Shown here: piece after piece, positions 48,215 to 58,496 of the stretch
How positions within the stretch are numbered: the first letter of the stretch is position 1
Layout of the letters: each line of letters begins with the position of its first letter
Assembly: GCA_016124455.1 (NCBI GenBank)
Contig: WGNQ01000012.1
Coordinates: 49,718-113,717 of the forward strand
Direction: 5' to 3'
From: Sideroxydans sp.
Lineage (GTDB): Bacteria > Pseudomonadota > Gammaproteobacteria > Burkholderiales > Gallionellaceae
Length of the DNA stretch: 64,000 bases
The notes under the pieces: model-generated
What the model saw: only the letters and a program-made list of their open reading frames with translations
Database searches by the model: none
Told to the model about the DNA's origin: nothing
Made by a program: the position numbers and the translations under genes

Positions 48215-49159
48215 TTATCTGCACTGGTGGATTTCGATGGTCGTATGCACGATTTCTTCGTGTATCGACAGCCAGCCGCGTACGTCATCCGCAGTCAGGT
48301 TCCGGTCATGAGTGACGACGCTGAGGGCGCAGGCATAAGCCTGCTTGCCGACGCGCCAGACGTGCAGGTCGGCGATGTGGCTCCCGCCTTCGGGACGTTC
48401 GCTTTCAATCACTTCGCGGATTTCATCGACCACAGGATGATCCATTTCCCGGTCCAGCAGCACCTTGCCGGTTTCGCCGAGCAGGTTTCTCGCCCATGCT
48501 CCGACTAATACGGCCCCGACGATGCCCATCGCCGGATCCAGCCACGACCAGCCATAAAGCCAGCCGCCGGCCAGCGCGACTATCGCCAGTACCGAGGTGG
48601 CAGCATCGGCAATGACATGCACGTAAGCCGATCTCAGGTTGAGGTCGTGGTGCCCGTGTTCGTGTCCGGCATGTTCTGCGTGTGCATGGCCGTGGTGGTG
48701 CTCGTGGGCACGGCCCAGAATCAGCGCGCACACGATGTTGACCAGCAGGCCGATGGCGGCAATGAGGATGGCTTCCTGATAGTGGATCGGTTGCGGCGAA
48801 AAGAGGCGCGTGACGGATTCGAACACCATCAGTGCGGCGACCCCGAGCAGGAAGATCGCGCTGGCAAACCCGCCCAGCACTTCGATTTTCCAGGTGCCGA
48901 AGCTGAAGCGCGGATCATGTGCGTAGCGGCGGGCAGCGGCATAGGCAAAGGCACTCAGGCCGATCGCCACTGCATGCGAGCTCATGTGCCAGCCATCGGC
49001 GAGCAGCGCCATCGAATTTAACCACCAGCCGGCGCTGATCTCGACCACCATCATGACTGCGGTGATCCACATCACGGCGCGGGTGCCGCGTTCCGCAGCG
49101 TAGTTGCCTTCGTCGAAGACGTGTTTGTGGGTCCAGGGAGAGAGATCGTGGTTGTGCAT
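48215..49159 (-). CDS. dmeF: Cation diffusion facilitator (DmeF-like)
   Basis: Proton-coupled divalent metal exporter in the inner membrane, 314 residues, six helices. Metal-site motifs are HMSSHAVAIGLSAFAY in helix II and HVIADAATSV in helix V, with a long His-rich loop between helices IV and V (HEHHHGHAHAEHAGHEHGHH) and a cytoplasmic C-terminal domain. The N-terminal WTHKHVFD fits the DmeF (Co/Ni) branch; the exact metal is inferred. It begins four bases after the mtnA stop, so it belongs to the mtnP-aldolase-apt-mtnA operon, an unusual partner. Confidence 0.85.
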   Translation of the reverse strand: MHNHDLSPWTHKHVFDEGNYAAERGTRAVMWITAVMMVVEISAGWWLNSMALLADGWHMSSHAVAIGLSAFAYAAARRYAHDPRFSFGTWKIEVLGGFASAIFLLGVAALMVFESVTRLFSPQPIHYQEAILIAAIGLLVNIVCALILGRAHEHHHGHAHAEHAGHEHGHHDLNLRSAYVHVIADAATSVLAIVALAGGWLYGWSWLDPAMGIVGAVLVGAWARNLLGETGKVLLDREMDHPVVDEIREVIESERPEGGSHIADLHVWRVGKQAYACALSVVTHDRNLTADDVRGWLSIHEEIVHTTIEIHQCR

Positions 49160-49163
49160 ATCG

Positions 49164-50195
49164 TTATCCGAACAAGGCGCGCAGTTTATCGCGATCCGGG
49201 CGATGTATCACACCTTTTTCGGTGATCAGTGCACTCACCAGCTCGGCCGGCGTCACGTCGAAGGCGGGATTGCGTATCTGCACACCCTCGGCAGCCCAGT
49301 GGCAGTCACGGAAACCTTTTACCTCGTCCGGCGAGCGTTCCTCGATCGGGATATCCGCGCTGCTGGCGATGTTCATGTCGATGGTGGACAGCGGACAGGC
49401 CACATAGAACGGGATGTGGTGGCGCTGCGCCAGCACCGCCACCATGTAGGTGCCGATCTTGTTTGCGACGTCGCCGTTGGCCGCCACGCGGTCCGTGCCG
49501 ACCACCACTGCGTCGATTTCGTCATGCGCCATCAGGTGGCCTGCCATGTTGTCGGTAATCAGCGTCACCGGGATGTTCTCCTGCACCATCTCCCAGGCCG
49601 TCAGCCGTGCGCCCTGCAGGAACGGGCGGGTCTCGTCGGCAATTACAGAAATCTTCTTGCCGGCCTCGACTACCGAGCGGAACACGCCGAGCGCCGTGCC
49701 CCAGCCCGCGGTGGCCAGCGCACCCGCGTTGCAGTGCGTCAGCACGCGTGCGCCATCGGGCAGCAACTCGGCGCCGAATGCGCCCATCGCCTTGTTGATG
49801 CGGATGTCCTCGGCGTGGATTTCCTGCGCCTCGGCCAGCAGCCGTTGCGCGACCTGCTGCGGCGCTTGCGTGGCGACTCCCTGCCAGACCTCGCGCATGC
49901 GCTGCAGCGCCCAGAACAGGTTCACCGCAGTCGGCCGGCTGGTTGCGAGTACTTTGAAGCCGGCTTCCATGCCGGCATTGAATTCCGCAGAAGCTTGCTG
50001 GCGCAGCGCCTCAAGCGCCACGCCGTAGGCTGCCGCCACGCCGATCGCCGGCGCACCGCGTACCACCATGCTGCGTATGCCTTCGGCTATCGATGCGGCG
50101 GAATCGTAGGACAGGTATTTGAATGAGGCGGGCAGGATGCGCTGGTCGATCATTTCCAGTTTGTTGTTTGTCCAGCGCAGGGTTTCAATTTTCAC
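49164..50195 (-). CDS. mtnA: S-methyl-5-thioribose-1-phosphate isomerase
   Basis: Isomerises 5-methylthioribose-1-phosphate, and in the DHAP shunt also 5-deoxyribose-1-phosphate, to the ribulose form. From the GTG at 50195 the protein is 343 residues with the signature VVRGAPAIGVAAAYG, catalytic Cys in LTHCNAGALATAGWG and Asp in VVGTDRVAANGDVANK. The frame extends upstream inside apt; the GTG one base past the apt stop gives the standard N-terminus VKIETLRW. The eIF2B-like regulatory paralogs are excluded by these active-site residues. Confidence 0.93.
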   Translation of the reverse strand: MKIETLRWTNNKLEMIDQRILPASFKYLSYDSAASIAEGIRSMVVRGAPAIGVAAAYGVALEALRQQASAEFNAGMEAGFKVLATSRPTAVNLFWALQRMREVWQGVATQAPQQVAQRLLAEAQEIHAEDIRINKAMGAFGAELLPDGARVLTHCNAGALATAGWGTALGVFRSVVEAGKKISVIADETRPFLQGARLTAWEMVQENIPVTLITDNMAGHLMAHDEIDAVVVGTDRVAANGDVANKIGTYMVAVLAQRHHIPFYVACPLSTIDMNIASSADIPIEERSPDEVKGFRDCHWAAEGVQIRNPAFDVTPAELVSALITEKGVIHRPDRDKLRALFG

Positions 50196-50196
50196 T

Positions 50197-50724
50197 TCAA
50201 TCACCCTCGAACTCGCAGAGCGCGAACACCTTCTGTCCATGCTTCTCGAGCCGTGCGCGGCCGCCGATGTCGGGCAGGTCGATGACGAAACAGCATTCGA
50301 CGATCTCGCCGCCCATTTTGTCGATGAGTTTGCAGGCGGCTTCAGCGGTGCCGCCGGTGGCGATCAGGTCGTCGACCAGCAGTATCTTTTCGCCTTTCTC
50401 GATGGCGTCGGTGTGGATTTCGATGCGGTCGGTACCGTATTCGAGTTCGTAGTCGTGGCCGATGGTTTCGGCGGGCAGCTTGCCTTGCTTGCGGATCGGC
50501 ACGAAGCCCTTGCCCAGCACGTAGGCCAACGGTGCACCGAGGATGAAGCCGCGCGATTCGATACCGGCGATCTTGTCGATCTTCACGTCCTGGTAACGGC
50601 GTACCAGTTCGTCCACGGTGACGCGCAGGCCGACCGGGTCCTTGAGCAGGGTGGTGATATCGCGGAACATGATGCCTTGCTTGGGATAGTGCGGGACAGT
50701 GCGGATTCTGGATTTGACGGGCAT
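50197..50724 (-). CDS. apt: Adenine phosphoribosyltransferase
   Basis: Salvages adenine to AMP using PRPP. The 175 residues include the PRPP loop [14 protein letters not shown] and the N-terminal [18 protein letters not shown] (here VPHYPKQG), typical of Apt. In this operon it would recycle the adenine released by the upstream phosphorylase. It starts two bases after the aldolase stop and ends just before mtnA. Confidence 0.95.
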   Translation of the reverse strand: MPVKSRIRTVPHYPKQGIMFRDITTLLKDPVGLRVTVDELVRRYQDVKIDKIAGIESRGFILGAPLAYVLGKGFVPIRKQGKLPAETIGHDYELEYGTDRIEIHTDAIEKGEKILLVDDLIATGGTAEAACKLIDKMGGEIVECCFVIDLPDIGGRARLEKHGQKVFALCEFEGD

Positions 50725-50726
50725 GC

Positions 50727-51355
50727 TTACTCCGGTTTCTTGTAATCGCTGAATTTGAGTTTGACCTCGTGCATCTGCTGCGCGGTCAGGATGTGCGGTT
50801 CGCCTGCCTGCAGCGCGCGCCAGTAGATTTCGCAGATGGATTCGACCTCGACCGCAATGGCGAGCGCATCGTCGAGGTCGCGGCCCAGCGCGATCATGCC
50901 GTGGTTGCCGAGCAGGCAGGCCTTGCGGTCGCGCAGTGCTTCCAGCGCATTGTCGGACAGCGTCTGTTCGCCGAACACGCTGTACGACGTGCAGCGGATA
51001 CTGTCGCCCCCCGCTGCGGCAATCATGTAATGCACGGCGGGCACATCACGGCGCAGGCAGGCGAGGGTGGCGGCAAAGGTGGAATGGGTGTGAATCACTG
51101 CGTTAATCTCCGGGCGCGCAACGAAGATGTCGCTATGGATGCGCCATTCGCTGGATGGCTTGCCGCCCTGCTTCACGTTACCCTTCAGGTCCATGCGCAC
51201 CATGCTGTCCGTCGTCATGACGGAGACCGGCAGCGCAGACGGCGTGATCAGCATGCCATCGCCGTCACGCACCGAGGCGTTGCCCGAGGTGCCCCGGTTG
51301 AGGCCGAGTTCGACCAGGCGCTGCGAGGCTTGCAGCAGTTGCCGGCGCAGTTCGC

Positions 51356-51359
<4 letters not shown>
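50727..51359 (-). CDS. Class II aldolase (probable 5-deoxy/5-methylthio-ribulose-1-phosphate aldolase)
   Basis: FucA/AraD-type zinc aldolase of 210 residues. Phosphate site [21 protein letters not shown], catalytic Glu in [10 protein letters not shown], and metal ligands in [14 protein letters not shown] and GNHGMIALG are all present. The frame is open upstream, but the ATG at 51359 overlaps the mtnP stop in ATGA and gives the normal N-terminus. Between mtnP and mtnA this fits Ald2 of the DHAP shunt, which splits the ribulose-1-phosphate into DHAP and an aldehyde. MtnB dehydratases have a related fold, but there are no mtnC/mtnD partners. L-fuculose-phosphate aldolase is the other possible name. 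Confidence 0.8.
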
Positions 51360-52237
<878 letters not shown>

Positions 52238-52353
52238 GTTGCCTCTGCATTGTTGTGAATTTGGGACAGGCTGGATACTAGGCGGATTTGTGCGTGCGAC
52301 GCAACTGCTCGGCTATACTTCGTATTGTCTGAAAATCACTGCTGGGAGTGGTC

Positions 52354-54474
52354 ATGGCCGAGGCAAACAACAAGCATGAATGGAAATTTTTCCGCATTGG
52401 CGGATTCGATCAGGTGCGCATCGAAAACGGTGCGGATTTGCGGGCGCTGGAGCAGCTCGACCAGAAACTGTGGGTGGCGCTGAGCTGCCCGGTCGGCGGC
52501 ATCGAGTTCGACGAGCGTACGCTGGAGCTGATTGATGTCGATGGCGATGGGCATATCCGTGCGCCCGAAGTGATCGCCGCGGTGAAATGGGCAACCTCGC
52601 TGCTCAAGGATGCCGGCTTGCTGGTATCGGGCGCCCAGGCCTTGCCGCTGGCGGCGATCGACGACAGCAGCGAGCAGGGGGCGCATGTGCTGGCTGCGGC
52701 CCGCCGCGTGCTGGAGAATCTCGGCAAGTCCGATGCAGACAGCATCACAGTGGACGATACTGCGGATACGCAAAAGGTGATTGCCGCGATGGCGCTTGAC
52801 GGCGACGGCGTGATCCCGCCGGATGCGGTAGCCGACCCGGCGCTGAAACAGGTGGTGGTGGAAATCATCGATTGTTGCGGTTCGGTTGCCGGACGCTGCG
52901 GCAAGTCGGGCGTCAGCATCGAACTGGTCGAGCAGTTCTTCACGCAGGCCGAGGCCTTGCTGGCGTGGCAAAACAAGGCCGACGAGAGGGTGATGTTCCT
53001 CGGTGCGGATACGCAGGCAGCGGCAGATGCCTGGCGTGCGGTGCGCGCCAAGGTAGCGGACTATTTCATGCGCTGCCGGCTGGCGGCTTACGATGCGCGT
53101 GCTGCAGTGCCGTTGAGCCGTTCGGTCGAGGACTACCAGTCATTGGCGGGCAAGGACCTGAGTTCGGGGGCGGAGGTGCTGGATTTCCCGCTGGCCTCGA
53201 TCTCTGCGGAGCAGCCGCTGCCGTTGGGCGACGGCATCAATCCGGCCTGGGAAGCGCCGATGCGCAAGTTCGAGGAAGCCGTGATCAAGCCCGTGCTCGG
53301 CAACAAGCGCGCGCTGAGCGAAGCGGACTGGCTGGATTTGCAGGCCAGGTTTGCGGCGCTGGAGCAGTGGCAGGCGCAGCAGCCCGAGAATACGGTCGGC
53401 AAGCTGGGCATCGGGCGCTTGCAGGCCATGATGGACGGCGGCTACCGGGAGGCGCTGGCGGAACTGATCGGGCAGGACAAGGCGCTCGCCGACGAAGTCG
53501 ATGCCATTGATTCGGTGGAGCGGCTGGTGCGCTATTGCCGCGACCTGTATGAACTGGTGAACAATTTTGTTTCCTTCCGCAATTTCTATTCGGGTGCGGG
53601 CAAGGCCGTATTCCAGGCCGGCACGCTGTATCTGGACGGACGCAGTTGCGAACTGTGCGTACCGGTGGGCGACATCGGCAAGCATGCAACGCTGGCCAAC
53701 CTGAGCCGGGTATGCCTGGTGTACTGCGACTGCACGCGCAACGGCGGCAAGGACAGGATGACGATTGCGGCGGCGTTCACGGCCGGCGACTCGGATCAGT
53801 TGATGGTGGGCCGCAACGGTGTGTTCTATGACCGCAAGGGGCAGGACTGGGATGCGGTGATCGTGCGCATGCTGGAACACCCGATCAGCATCCGCCAGGC
53901 ATTCTGGTCGCCATACAAGCGTGCGGCCAAGATGGTCAGCGAACAGATCCAGAAGTTTGCCGCAGCGCGTTCGCAGGCGGCGCAGACCAAGATGATGGCG
54001 GAGGCCGTGGCGTCGGCAGGCAAGCCGGCAGAGGCCAAGGCCGCACCGCCGTTCGACGTGGCGAAATTCGCCGGTATTTTCGCCGCCATCGGGCTGGCGG
54101 TTGGCGCATTGGGCACCGCGCTGGCCGCGGTGGTCACCGGCCTGCTTAACCTCGAATGGTGGCAAATTCCACTGGTACTGCTGGGCGTGATATTGCTCAT
54201 CTCCGGTCCGGCGGTGCTGATTGCGTGGTCCAAACTAAAGCAGCGCAATCTCGGCCCCATCCTCGATGCCAATGGCTGGGCGGTGAATGCACGCGCCAAG
54301 ATCAACATCCCGTTCGGTACGGCGCTGACAGGCGTGGCCAAACTGCCGGAAGGCGCGGCGCGCGCGCAGATCGACCCGTTTGCCGAGAAACAAAGCGTGT
54401 GGCCTTATTTCCTGGCTGCCTTGGCAGTCCTGGCGGGGTTGATAGTCTGGCTGCGGCTCGCTGGTTACTTATGA
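52354..54474 (+). CDS. EF-hand-containing membrane protein of unknown function
   Basis: A 706-residue protein not assigned to a family. Residues 61-72 (DVDGDGHIRAPE) are a textbook 12-residue EF-hand loop with all calcium ligands; a second, half-degenerate loop lies near 149 (LDGDGVIPPD). The middle is soluble (YCRDLYELVNNFVSF, CELCVPVGD and CLVYCDCTRN Cys-rich strand segment at about 430-470). Two hydrophobic helices near residues 575-625 and one at the extreme C-terminus place it in the inner membrane with the bulk in one compartment. No signal peptide. GGGAG precedes the ATG at 52354. Overlaps the next gene by four bases. Confidence 0.75.
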   Translation: MAEANNKHEWKFFRIGGFDQVRIENGADLRALEQLDQKLWVALSCPVGGIEFDERTLELIDVDGDGHIRAPEVIAAVKWATSLLKDAGLLVSGAQALPLAAIDDSSEQGAHVLAAARRVLENLGKSDADSITVDDTADTQKVIAAMALDGDGVIPPDAVADPALKQVVVEIIDCCGSVAGRCGKSGVSIELVEQFFTQAEALLAWQNKADERVMFLGADTQAAADAWRAVRAKVADYFMRCRLAAYDARAAVPLSRSVEDYQSLAGKDLSSGAEVLDFPLASISAEQPLPLGDGINPAWEAPMRKFEEAVIKPVLGNKRALSEADWLDLQARFAALEQWQAQQPENTVGKLGIGRLQAMMDGGYREALAELIGQDKALADEVDAIDSVERLVRYCRDLYELVNNFVSFRNFYSGAGKAVFQAGTLYLDGRSCELCVPVGDIGKHATLANLSRVCLVYCDCTRNGGKDRMTIAAAFTAGDSDQLMVGRNGVFYDRKGQDWDAVIVRMLEHPISIRQAFWSPYKRAAKMVSEQIQKFAAARSQAAQTKMMAEAVASAGKPAEAKAAPPFDVAKFAGIFAAIGLAVGALGTALAAVVTGLLNLEWWQIPLVLLGVILLISGPAVLIAWSKLKQRNLGPILDANGWAVNARAKINIPFGTALTGVAKLPEGAARAQIDPFAEKQSVWPYFLAALAVLAGLIVWLRLAGYL

Positions 54475-55142
54475 TGAGGCTTATGGAATTTTCTACAGGA
54501 TGCACACAATGCCCGCGTCTGGCTGACTTTCTGGACGAAGTGCGGCAAAAGGAACCGACGTATTTTGCCAGGCCAGTACCGTCATTCGGTAGCGCGGGCT
54601 CGCCGCTGCTGATCGTGGGCCTGGCGCCCGGCATGCACGGGGCAAACCGTACCGGGCGGCCGTTCACCGGCGACTATGCGGGAGTGCTGTTGTATTCCAC
54701 GCTGCATGAATTCGGCTTCGCGACAGCCGGCGAGCCGCTGGATGCGGCAGGGCTGGCCAACCCCGATCTGGCGCTGAACGGTTGCCGCATCACCAACGCG
54801 GTACGCTGCCTGCCGCCGCAGAACAAGCCCGAGCCGGCCGAGGTGAAACAGTGCAATGCCTATCTGGCGGAGGAACTGGCTGCCTTGCCGGCAGGGGCGG
54901 CGGTACTGGTGCTCGGTACGGTCGCACACGGTGCAGTACTGCGGGCACTGGGCTTGCGCGCAAAGGACTATGCCTTCGGGCACAATGCGCAACACGTGCT
55001 GCCCAACGGCATGATGCTGTATGACAGCTACCATTGCAGCCGCTACAATACCCAGACCAGACGCCTGACCGAGGCGATGTTCCACGATGTTTTCCGCGCC
55101 ATCCGCGAGTATTTGTCCAGTCTTGAAACAGCCCGAATTTGA
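54471..55142 (+). CDS. Uracil-DNA glycosylase, family 5 (UDGb-type)
   Basis: Removes uracil and other deaminated bases from DNA. The 223 residues have the family 5 motif [19 protein letters not shown] and the C-terminal [13 protein letters not shown]. Cys in CTQCPRL and [11 protein letters not shown] are suitable [4Fe-4S] ligands. The start is uncertain: ATG at 54471 overlaps the previous stop (ATGA), ATG 54474 follows at once, and ATG 54483 sits behind GAGG. It overlaps the start of uvrC, making a small repair cluster. Confidence 0.9.
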   Translation: MMRLMEFSTGCTQCPRLADFLDEVRQKEPTYFARPVPSFGSAGSPLLIVGLAPGMHGANRTGRPFTGDYAGVLLYSTLHEFGFATAGEPLDAAGLANPDLALNGCRITNAVRCLPPQNKPEPAEVKQCNAYLAEELAALPAGAAVLVLGTVAHGAVLRALGLRAKDYAFGHNAQHVLPNGMMLYDSYHCSRYNTQTRRLTEAMFHDVFRAIREYLSSLETARI

Positions 55143-56946
55143 TCCTAAGAACTTTGTTGCCAGCTTGCCCCTGCTGCCGGGGGTATACCGGATGCTGGAT
55201 GACAAAGGGCAAGTGCTGTACGTCGGTAAAGCGGCGCAACTGAAAAAGCGCGTCGCCTCGTATTTCCAGAAGACCAATATCTCGCCGCGTATTCGCCTGA
55301 TGGTGTCGCACATTGCGAACATCGAGGTGACGGTGACGCGTACCGAAGCCGAGGCGCTGCTGCTGGAAAATAACTTAATCAAAACATTAAAACCGCGCTA
55401 CAACATACTGTTCCGGGACGACAAATCCTATCCGTATATTGTGCTGACCGGGCACAGGTTCCCGCGCCTGACCTATTACCGTGGCGCGACGGAAAAACGG
55501 AACCAGTACTTCGGCCCCTATCCCAACGCGTATGCGGCGAAGGAAAGCGTGCAGCTGCTGCAGAAGATTTTCCGCATCCGCACCTGCGAGGACAGCGTGT
55601 TCAACAACCGTACGCGCCCCTGTCTTCTGCACCAGATCCATCGCTGCACCGCCCCTTGTGTCGGACTGATTTCCGATGAGGACTACGCTGCCGATATCCG
55701 TAACGCCACGCTGCTGTTGCAGGGCAAGCAGGGCGAAGTAGAAGGAAAATTGCAGCAGGCGATGCAGGATGCGGCCGCATCGCAGCATTACGAGCAGGCG
55801 GCCGCATTGCGCGACCAGTTGCAGGCCCTGCACACGGTGCAGCAGAAGCAGTTTGTGGAAAGTGGCCGTGCCACCGATGCCGATATCGTTGCGGTGGCGG
55901 AACTGGACGGCGGACTGTGCGTGAATCTGGCCATGGTGCGCGGCGGGCGCCACCTCGGCGACAAGAGTTTTTTCCCGCAGAATGTTTACGGCGGGAATGC
56001 GGAAGGCCAGGCGCGCGGCGAGGTGCTGGAGGCATTCCTGGCGCAACATTACCTGAGCCGCAGCGTGCCGCCGCTGATTATCACCAGCGAGGAAATCGCA
56101 ACCGGGCCGCTGGAGGAGCTATTTGCGGCGCAGGCAGGACGCAAGGTGCAGATACGCAGCGGCGTTTCCGGCGAGCGCCGGCAGTGGCTGGAAATGGCGC
56201 TGCAAAACGCAGTGCTGGCTTTGCGCCGCCAGTCCGAGCAGCGGGCCGGGCAGGGCGCAAGGCTGGAGGCGTTGCGCGCAGCACTCGAATTGCCCCAGCT
56301 GGCACGTATCGAATGTTTCGACATCAGCCACACCATGGGCGAGGCGACGGTTGCATCGTGCGTGGTGTATGACAACCTCGACATGCGCTCCAGCGAATAC
56401 CGGCGTTACAACATCAGCGGCATCACGCCCGGCGATGATTACGCAGCGATGCGCCAGGCACTGCAGCGCCGCTATCAGAAGCTGCAGGTCGACGAAGGTA
56501 AGCGTCCCGAGCTGGTACTGATTGACGGCGGCGCGGGCCAGCTTGGCGTTGCCTGTGAAGTCATGAATGAACTGGGCCTGTCCGATATCCAGCTGATCGG
56601 AGTGGCCAAAGGCCCCGAACGCAAGGCCGGCATGGAGCAATTGCTGCTCCCGCAACGGGAAAAGCCGTTACAATTACCGCCAGACAGCCCTGCCTTGCAT
56701 CTGATCCAGCAGGTACGCGACGAGGCGCACCGTTTTGCCATTAGCGGGCACCGTGCGCGGCGCGGCAAGGCGCGCACTGCTTCTGTGCTGGAGGAAATCG
56801 GTGGGGTGGGCGAAAAGCGCAGGCGCAATTTGCTCGCACACTTCGGCGGATTGAAGGGCGTGCAGCAAGCCAGCCCGGAAGAGCTGGAGCAGGTAGAGGG
56901 CATCAGTCCTGCGCTGGCGCAGAAAATTTATCAACAGCTACATTAA
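55087..56946 (+). CDS. uvrC: Excinuclease ABC subunit C
   Basis: Incision nuclease of nucleotide excision repair. Up to 619 residues: GIY-YIG domain ([19 protein letters not shown]), UVR motif region (residues about 205-240), the RNase H-like endonuclease domain ([20 protein letters not shown] and [13 protein letters not shown]) and C-terminal helix-hairpin-helix pair ([21 protein letters not shown]). ATG 55087 lies inside the glycosylase gene; a TTG at 55123 ([11 protein letters not shown]) would give the family-standard N-terminus and may be the true start. Confidence 0.95.
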   Translation: MFSAPSASICPVLKQPEFDPKNFVASLPLLPGVYRMLDDKGQVLYVGKAAQLKKRVASYFQKTNISPRIRLMVSHIANIEVTVTRTEAEALLLENNLIKTLKPRYNILFRDDKSYPYIVLTGHRFPRLTYYRGATEKRNQYFGPYPNAYAAKESVQLLQKIFRIRTCEDSVFNNRTRPCLLHQIHRCTAPCVGLISDEDYAADIRNATLLLQGKQGEVEGKLQQAMQDAAASQHYEQAAALRDQLQALHTVQQKQFVESGRATDADIVAVAELDGGLCVNLAMVRGGRHLGDKSFFPQNVYGGNAEGQARGEVLEAFLAQHYLSRSVPPLIITSEEIATGPLEELFAAQAGRKVQIRSGVSGERRQWLEMALQNAVLALRRQSEQRAGQGARLEALRAALELPQLARIECFDISHTMGEATVASCVVYDNLDMRSSEYRRYNISGITPGDDYAAMRQALQRRYQKLQVDEGKRPELVLIDGGAGQLGVACEVMNELGLSDIQLIGVAKGPERKAGMEQLLLPQREKPLQLPPDSPALHLIQQVRDEAHRFAISGHRARRGKARTASVLEEIGGVGEKRRRNLLAHFGGLKGVQQASPEELEQVEGISPALAQKIYQQLH

Positions 56947-56969
56947 TATCGGCCTTAATACCTGAGTTC

Positions 56970-57545
56970 ATGCCGTTCAATATTCCAAATCTACTGACCT
57001 GGTTCAGGATCGTCATGATTCCGGTATTCCTCGGAATATTCTATCTGTCCAACAATACGATCAGCCTGCATAACAAGCATCTGCTCAGCGCACTGATCTT
57101 CCTGCTGGCTGCGGTCACCGACTGGCTGGATGGCTACCTGGCGCGCAAACTGGACCAGGGATCGGCTTTCGGCGCTTTTCTCGATCCGGTGGCCGATAAG
57201 CTGATGGTGGCCGCGGCACTGATCCTGCTGGTCAGCCTGGGAGTGGTGGATGCGATCATCGCCTTCATTATCATCGGTCGCGAGATCGCGATTTCCGCGC
57301 TGCGCGAATGGATGGCGCAGCTCGGTGCGAGCAAGAGCGTTGCGGTTTCCATGCTCGGCAAGATCAAGACCACCTTCCAGATGGTTGCCATCCTGCTGCT
57401 GCTGTATCAGGAGCCGGTGTTCGGTATTCCCATACTCTGGCTCGGTAACTGGCTGATCTATTTCGCTGCCTTGCTGACTTTGTGGTCTATGGTTTACTAC
57501 CTGACACTCGCGATGCCGCAAATAACGCAAAAGCAGCGCGAGTGA
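56970..57545 (+). CDS. pgsA: CDP-diacylglycerol-glycerol-3-phosphate 3-phosphatidyltransferase
   Basis: Makes phosphatidylglycerophosphate in the inner membrane. The 191 residues contain the CDP-alcohol phosphotransferase motif as DGYLARKLDQGSAFGAFLD with PVADK after it, and about five membrane helices. It follows uvrC, a widely conserved pair. Confidence 0.95.
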   Translation: MPFNIPNLLTWFRIVMIPVFLGIFYLSNNTISLHNKHLLSALIFLLAAVTDWLDGYLARKLDQGSAFGAFLDPVADKLMVAAALILLVSLGVVDAIIAFIIIGREIAISALREWMAQLGASKSVAVSMLGKIKTTFQMVAILLLLYQEPVFGIPILWLGNWLIYFAALLTLWSMVYYLTLAMPQITQKQRE

Positions 57546-57547
57546 AA

Positions 57548-57576
57548 TTGATTTTTTGTCTCATGCAAGGTATAGT
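57548..57576 (+). promoter_or_regulatory. Promoter of the tRNA Pro-Arg-His cluster
   Basis: TTGATT (57548-57553) and TATAGT (57571-57576) are 17 bp apart, followed by GCCGCGC, a GC-rich discriminator typical of stringently controlled stable-RNA promoters. The first tRNA begins ten bases later. Confidence 0.7.
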
Positions 57577-57586
57577 GCCGCGCTTT

Positions 57587-57663
57587 CGGGGTGTAGCGTA
57601 GCCTGGTAGCGCGCCTGCTTTGGGAGCAGGATGTCGGGAGTTCGAATCTCTCCACCCCGACCA
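57587..57663 (+). tRNA. tRNA-Pro (anticodon TGG)
   Basis: Complete 77-base cloverleaf: acceptor CGGGGTG/CACCCCG, anticodon stem CCTGC/GCAGG with loop TTTGGGA (TGG), T-loop TTCGAAT, encoded CCA. Confidence 0.97.
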
Positions 57664-57703
57664 GAATATCGTGAATTTGCAGCATGCTTGGTTTGCCAGG
57701 AAC

Positions 57704-57780
57704 GTGCCCGTAGCTCAACCGGATAGAGCACCAGCCTTCTAAGCTGGGGGTTACAGGTTCGATTCCTGTCGGGCACGCCA
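57704..57780 (+). tRNA. tRNA-Arg (anticodon TCT)
   Basis: Complete 77-base cloverleaf: acceptor GTGCCCG/CGGGCAC, anticodon stem CCAGC/GCTGG with loop CTTCTAA (TCT), T-loop TTCGATT, encoded CCA. Confidence 0.97.
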
Positions 57781-57806
57781 CAAGTTCCCGATTTATCGTT
57801 TCAATG

Positions 57807-57882
57807 GTGGCTGTAGCTCAGTTGGTAGAGCCCTGGATTGTGATTCCAGTTGTCGACGGTTCGAGCCCGTTCAGCCACCCCA
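57807..57882 (+). tRNA. tRNA-His (anticodon GTG)
   Basis: Acceptor GTGGCTG/CAGCCAC, anticodon stem CTGGA/TCCAG with loop TTGTGAT (GTG), encoded CCA; the base at 57806 is the G(-1) specific to tRNA-His. Its 3' part is overlapped on the other strand by the end of an integrase gene, so it is the attachment site of an integrated element. Confidence 0.96.
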
Positions 57883-58418
57883 TATCACTTGGTTCTTCTT
57901 GATAGTCCTCGCTAACGTCATCATGTGATGTGGGGGAAATTGTGAGGGACACATTCTCTGCGTAAGCTGCCACGTAGCCAGGCGCAAGATGGGCATAGCG
58001 CAGCACCATCGTCATATCGGCCCATCCTCCTAGTTGTCTCAGTACCTCAAGCGGTGTACCTCCCATCACGTGCCAGCTTGCCCAGGTGTGGCGCAGATCG
58101 TGGAAGGTGAATCCCTCATCGATGCCTGCGCGTGTGCAGGCTGTGAACCATGCCTTGGTGGTGGTGCGCATGATCGGCTGCTTGCGGTAGGTGAACACAT
58201 AGCGCGCATCGCGCACGCAGTTGCCATGCTTGTCCTTTTTTTCAAATCTCTCTTTGAGTAATGCCAGCGCGTCAGCATTGAGCGGGACGGCAATCGGCTT
58301 GCCTGCCTTTGCTTCATCTGGCCAGACCCATGCGATGCGTCGTTCCGAGTCGATGTTATGCCAGGTCAATCCGGTGATATTGGCGCGGCGCAAGCCGGTG
58401 GCGAGCGCGAGGCGTGAA
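57818..58418 (-). pseudogene. Truncated tyrosine-recombinase integrase at tRNA-His
   Basis: Only the C-terminal catalytic half remains (about 200 residues). The first catalytic Arg is in ATGLRRANITGL, the HxxR box is HDLRHTWASWH, and the nucleophile is in VLRYAHL. The N-terminal SAM-like DNA-binding domain is missing: the frame ends where a REP-like sequence begins at 58420. The last codons, GLEPSTTGITIQGSTN, are read from the antisense strand of tRNA-His, the usual arrangement for islands integrated in that gene. It cannot be a working recombinase as it stands. Confidence 0.85.
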
Positions 58419-58419
58419 G

Positions 58420-58458
58420 AAAAATGGGGACGGAGCCCGATTTACGATTTCAATGCCG
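58420..58458 (+). repeat. REP-like sequence, copy 1
   Basis: Core GGGGACGGAGCCCGATTT after an A-run, with the trailing GATTTCAATGC shared with copy 3. It forms the breakpoint of the integrase and lies 40 bases before the transposase gene. Confidence 0.75.
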
Positions 58459-58496
58459 CTGTGCTGTGAACCAATATTGAACTGGAGGTAAAGGGG

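Noticed and set aside
57818..57882. Possibility that the integrase frame is just a chance read-through over tRNA-His
   Set aside because: The upstream catalytic motifs are in the same frame, and tRNA-derived integrase C-termini are common, so it is treated as real coding history.
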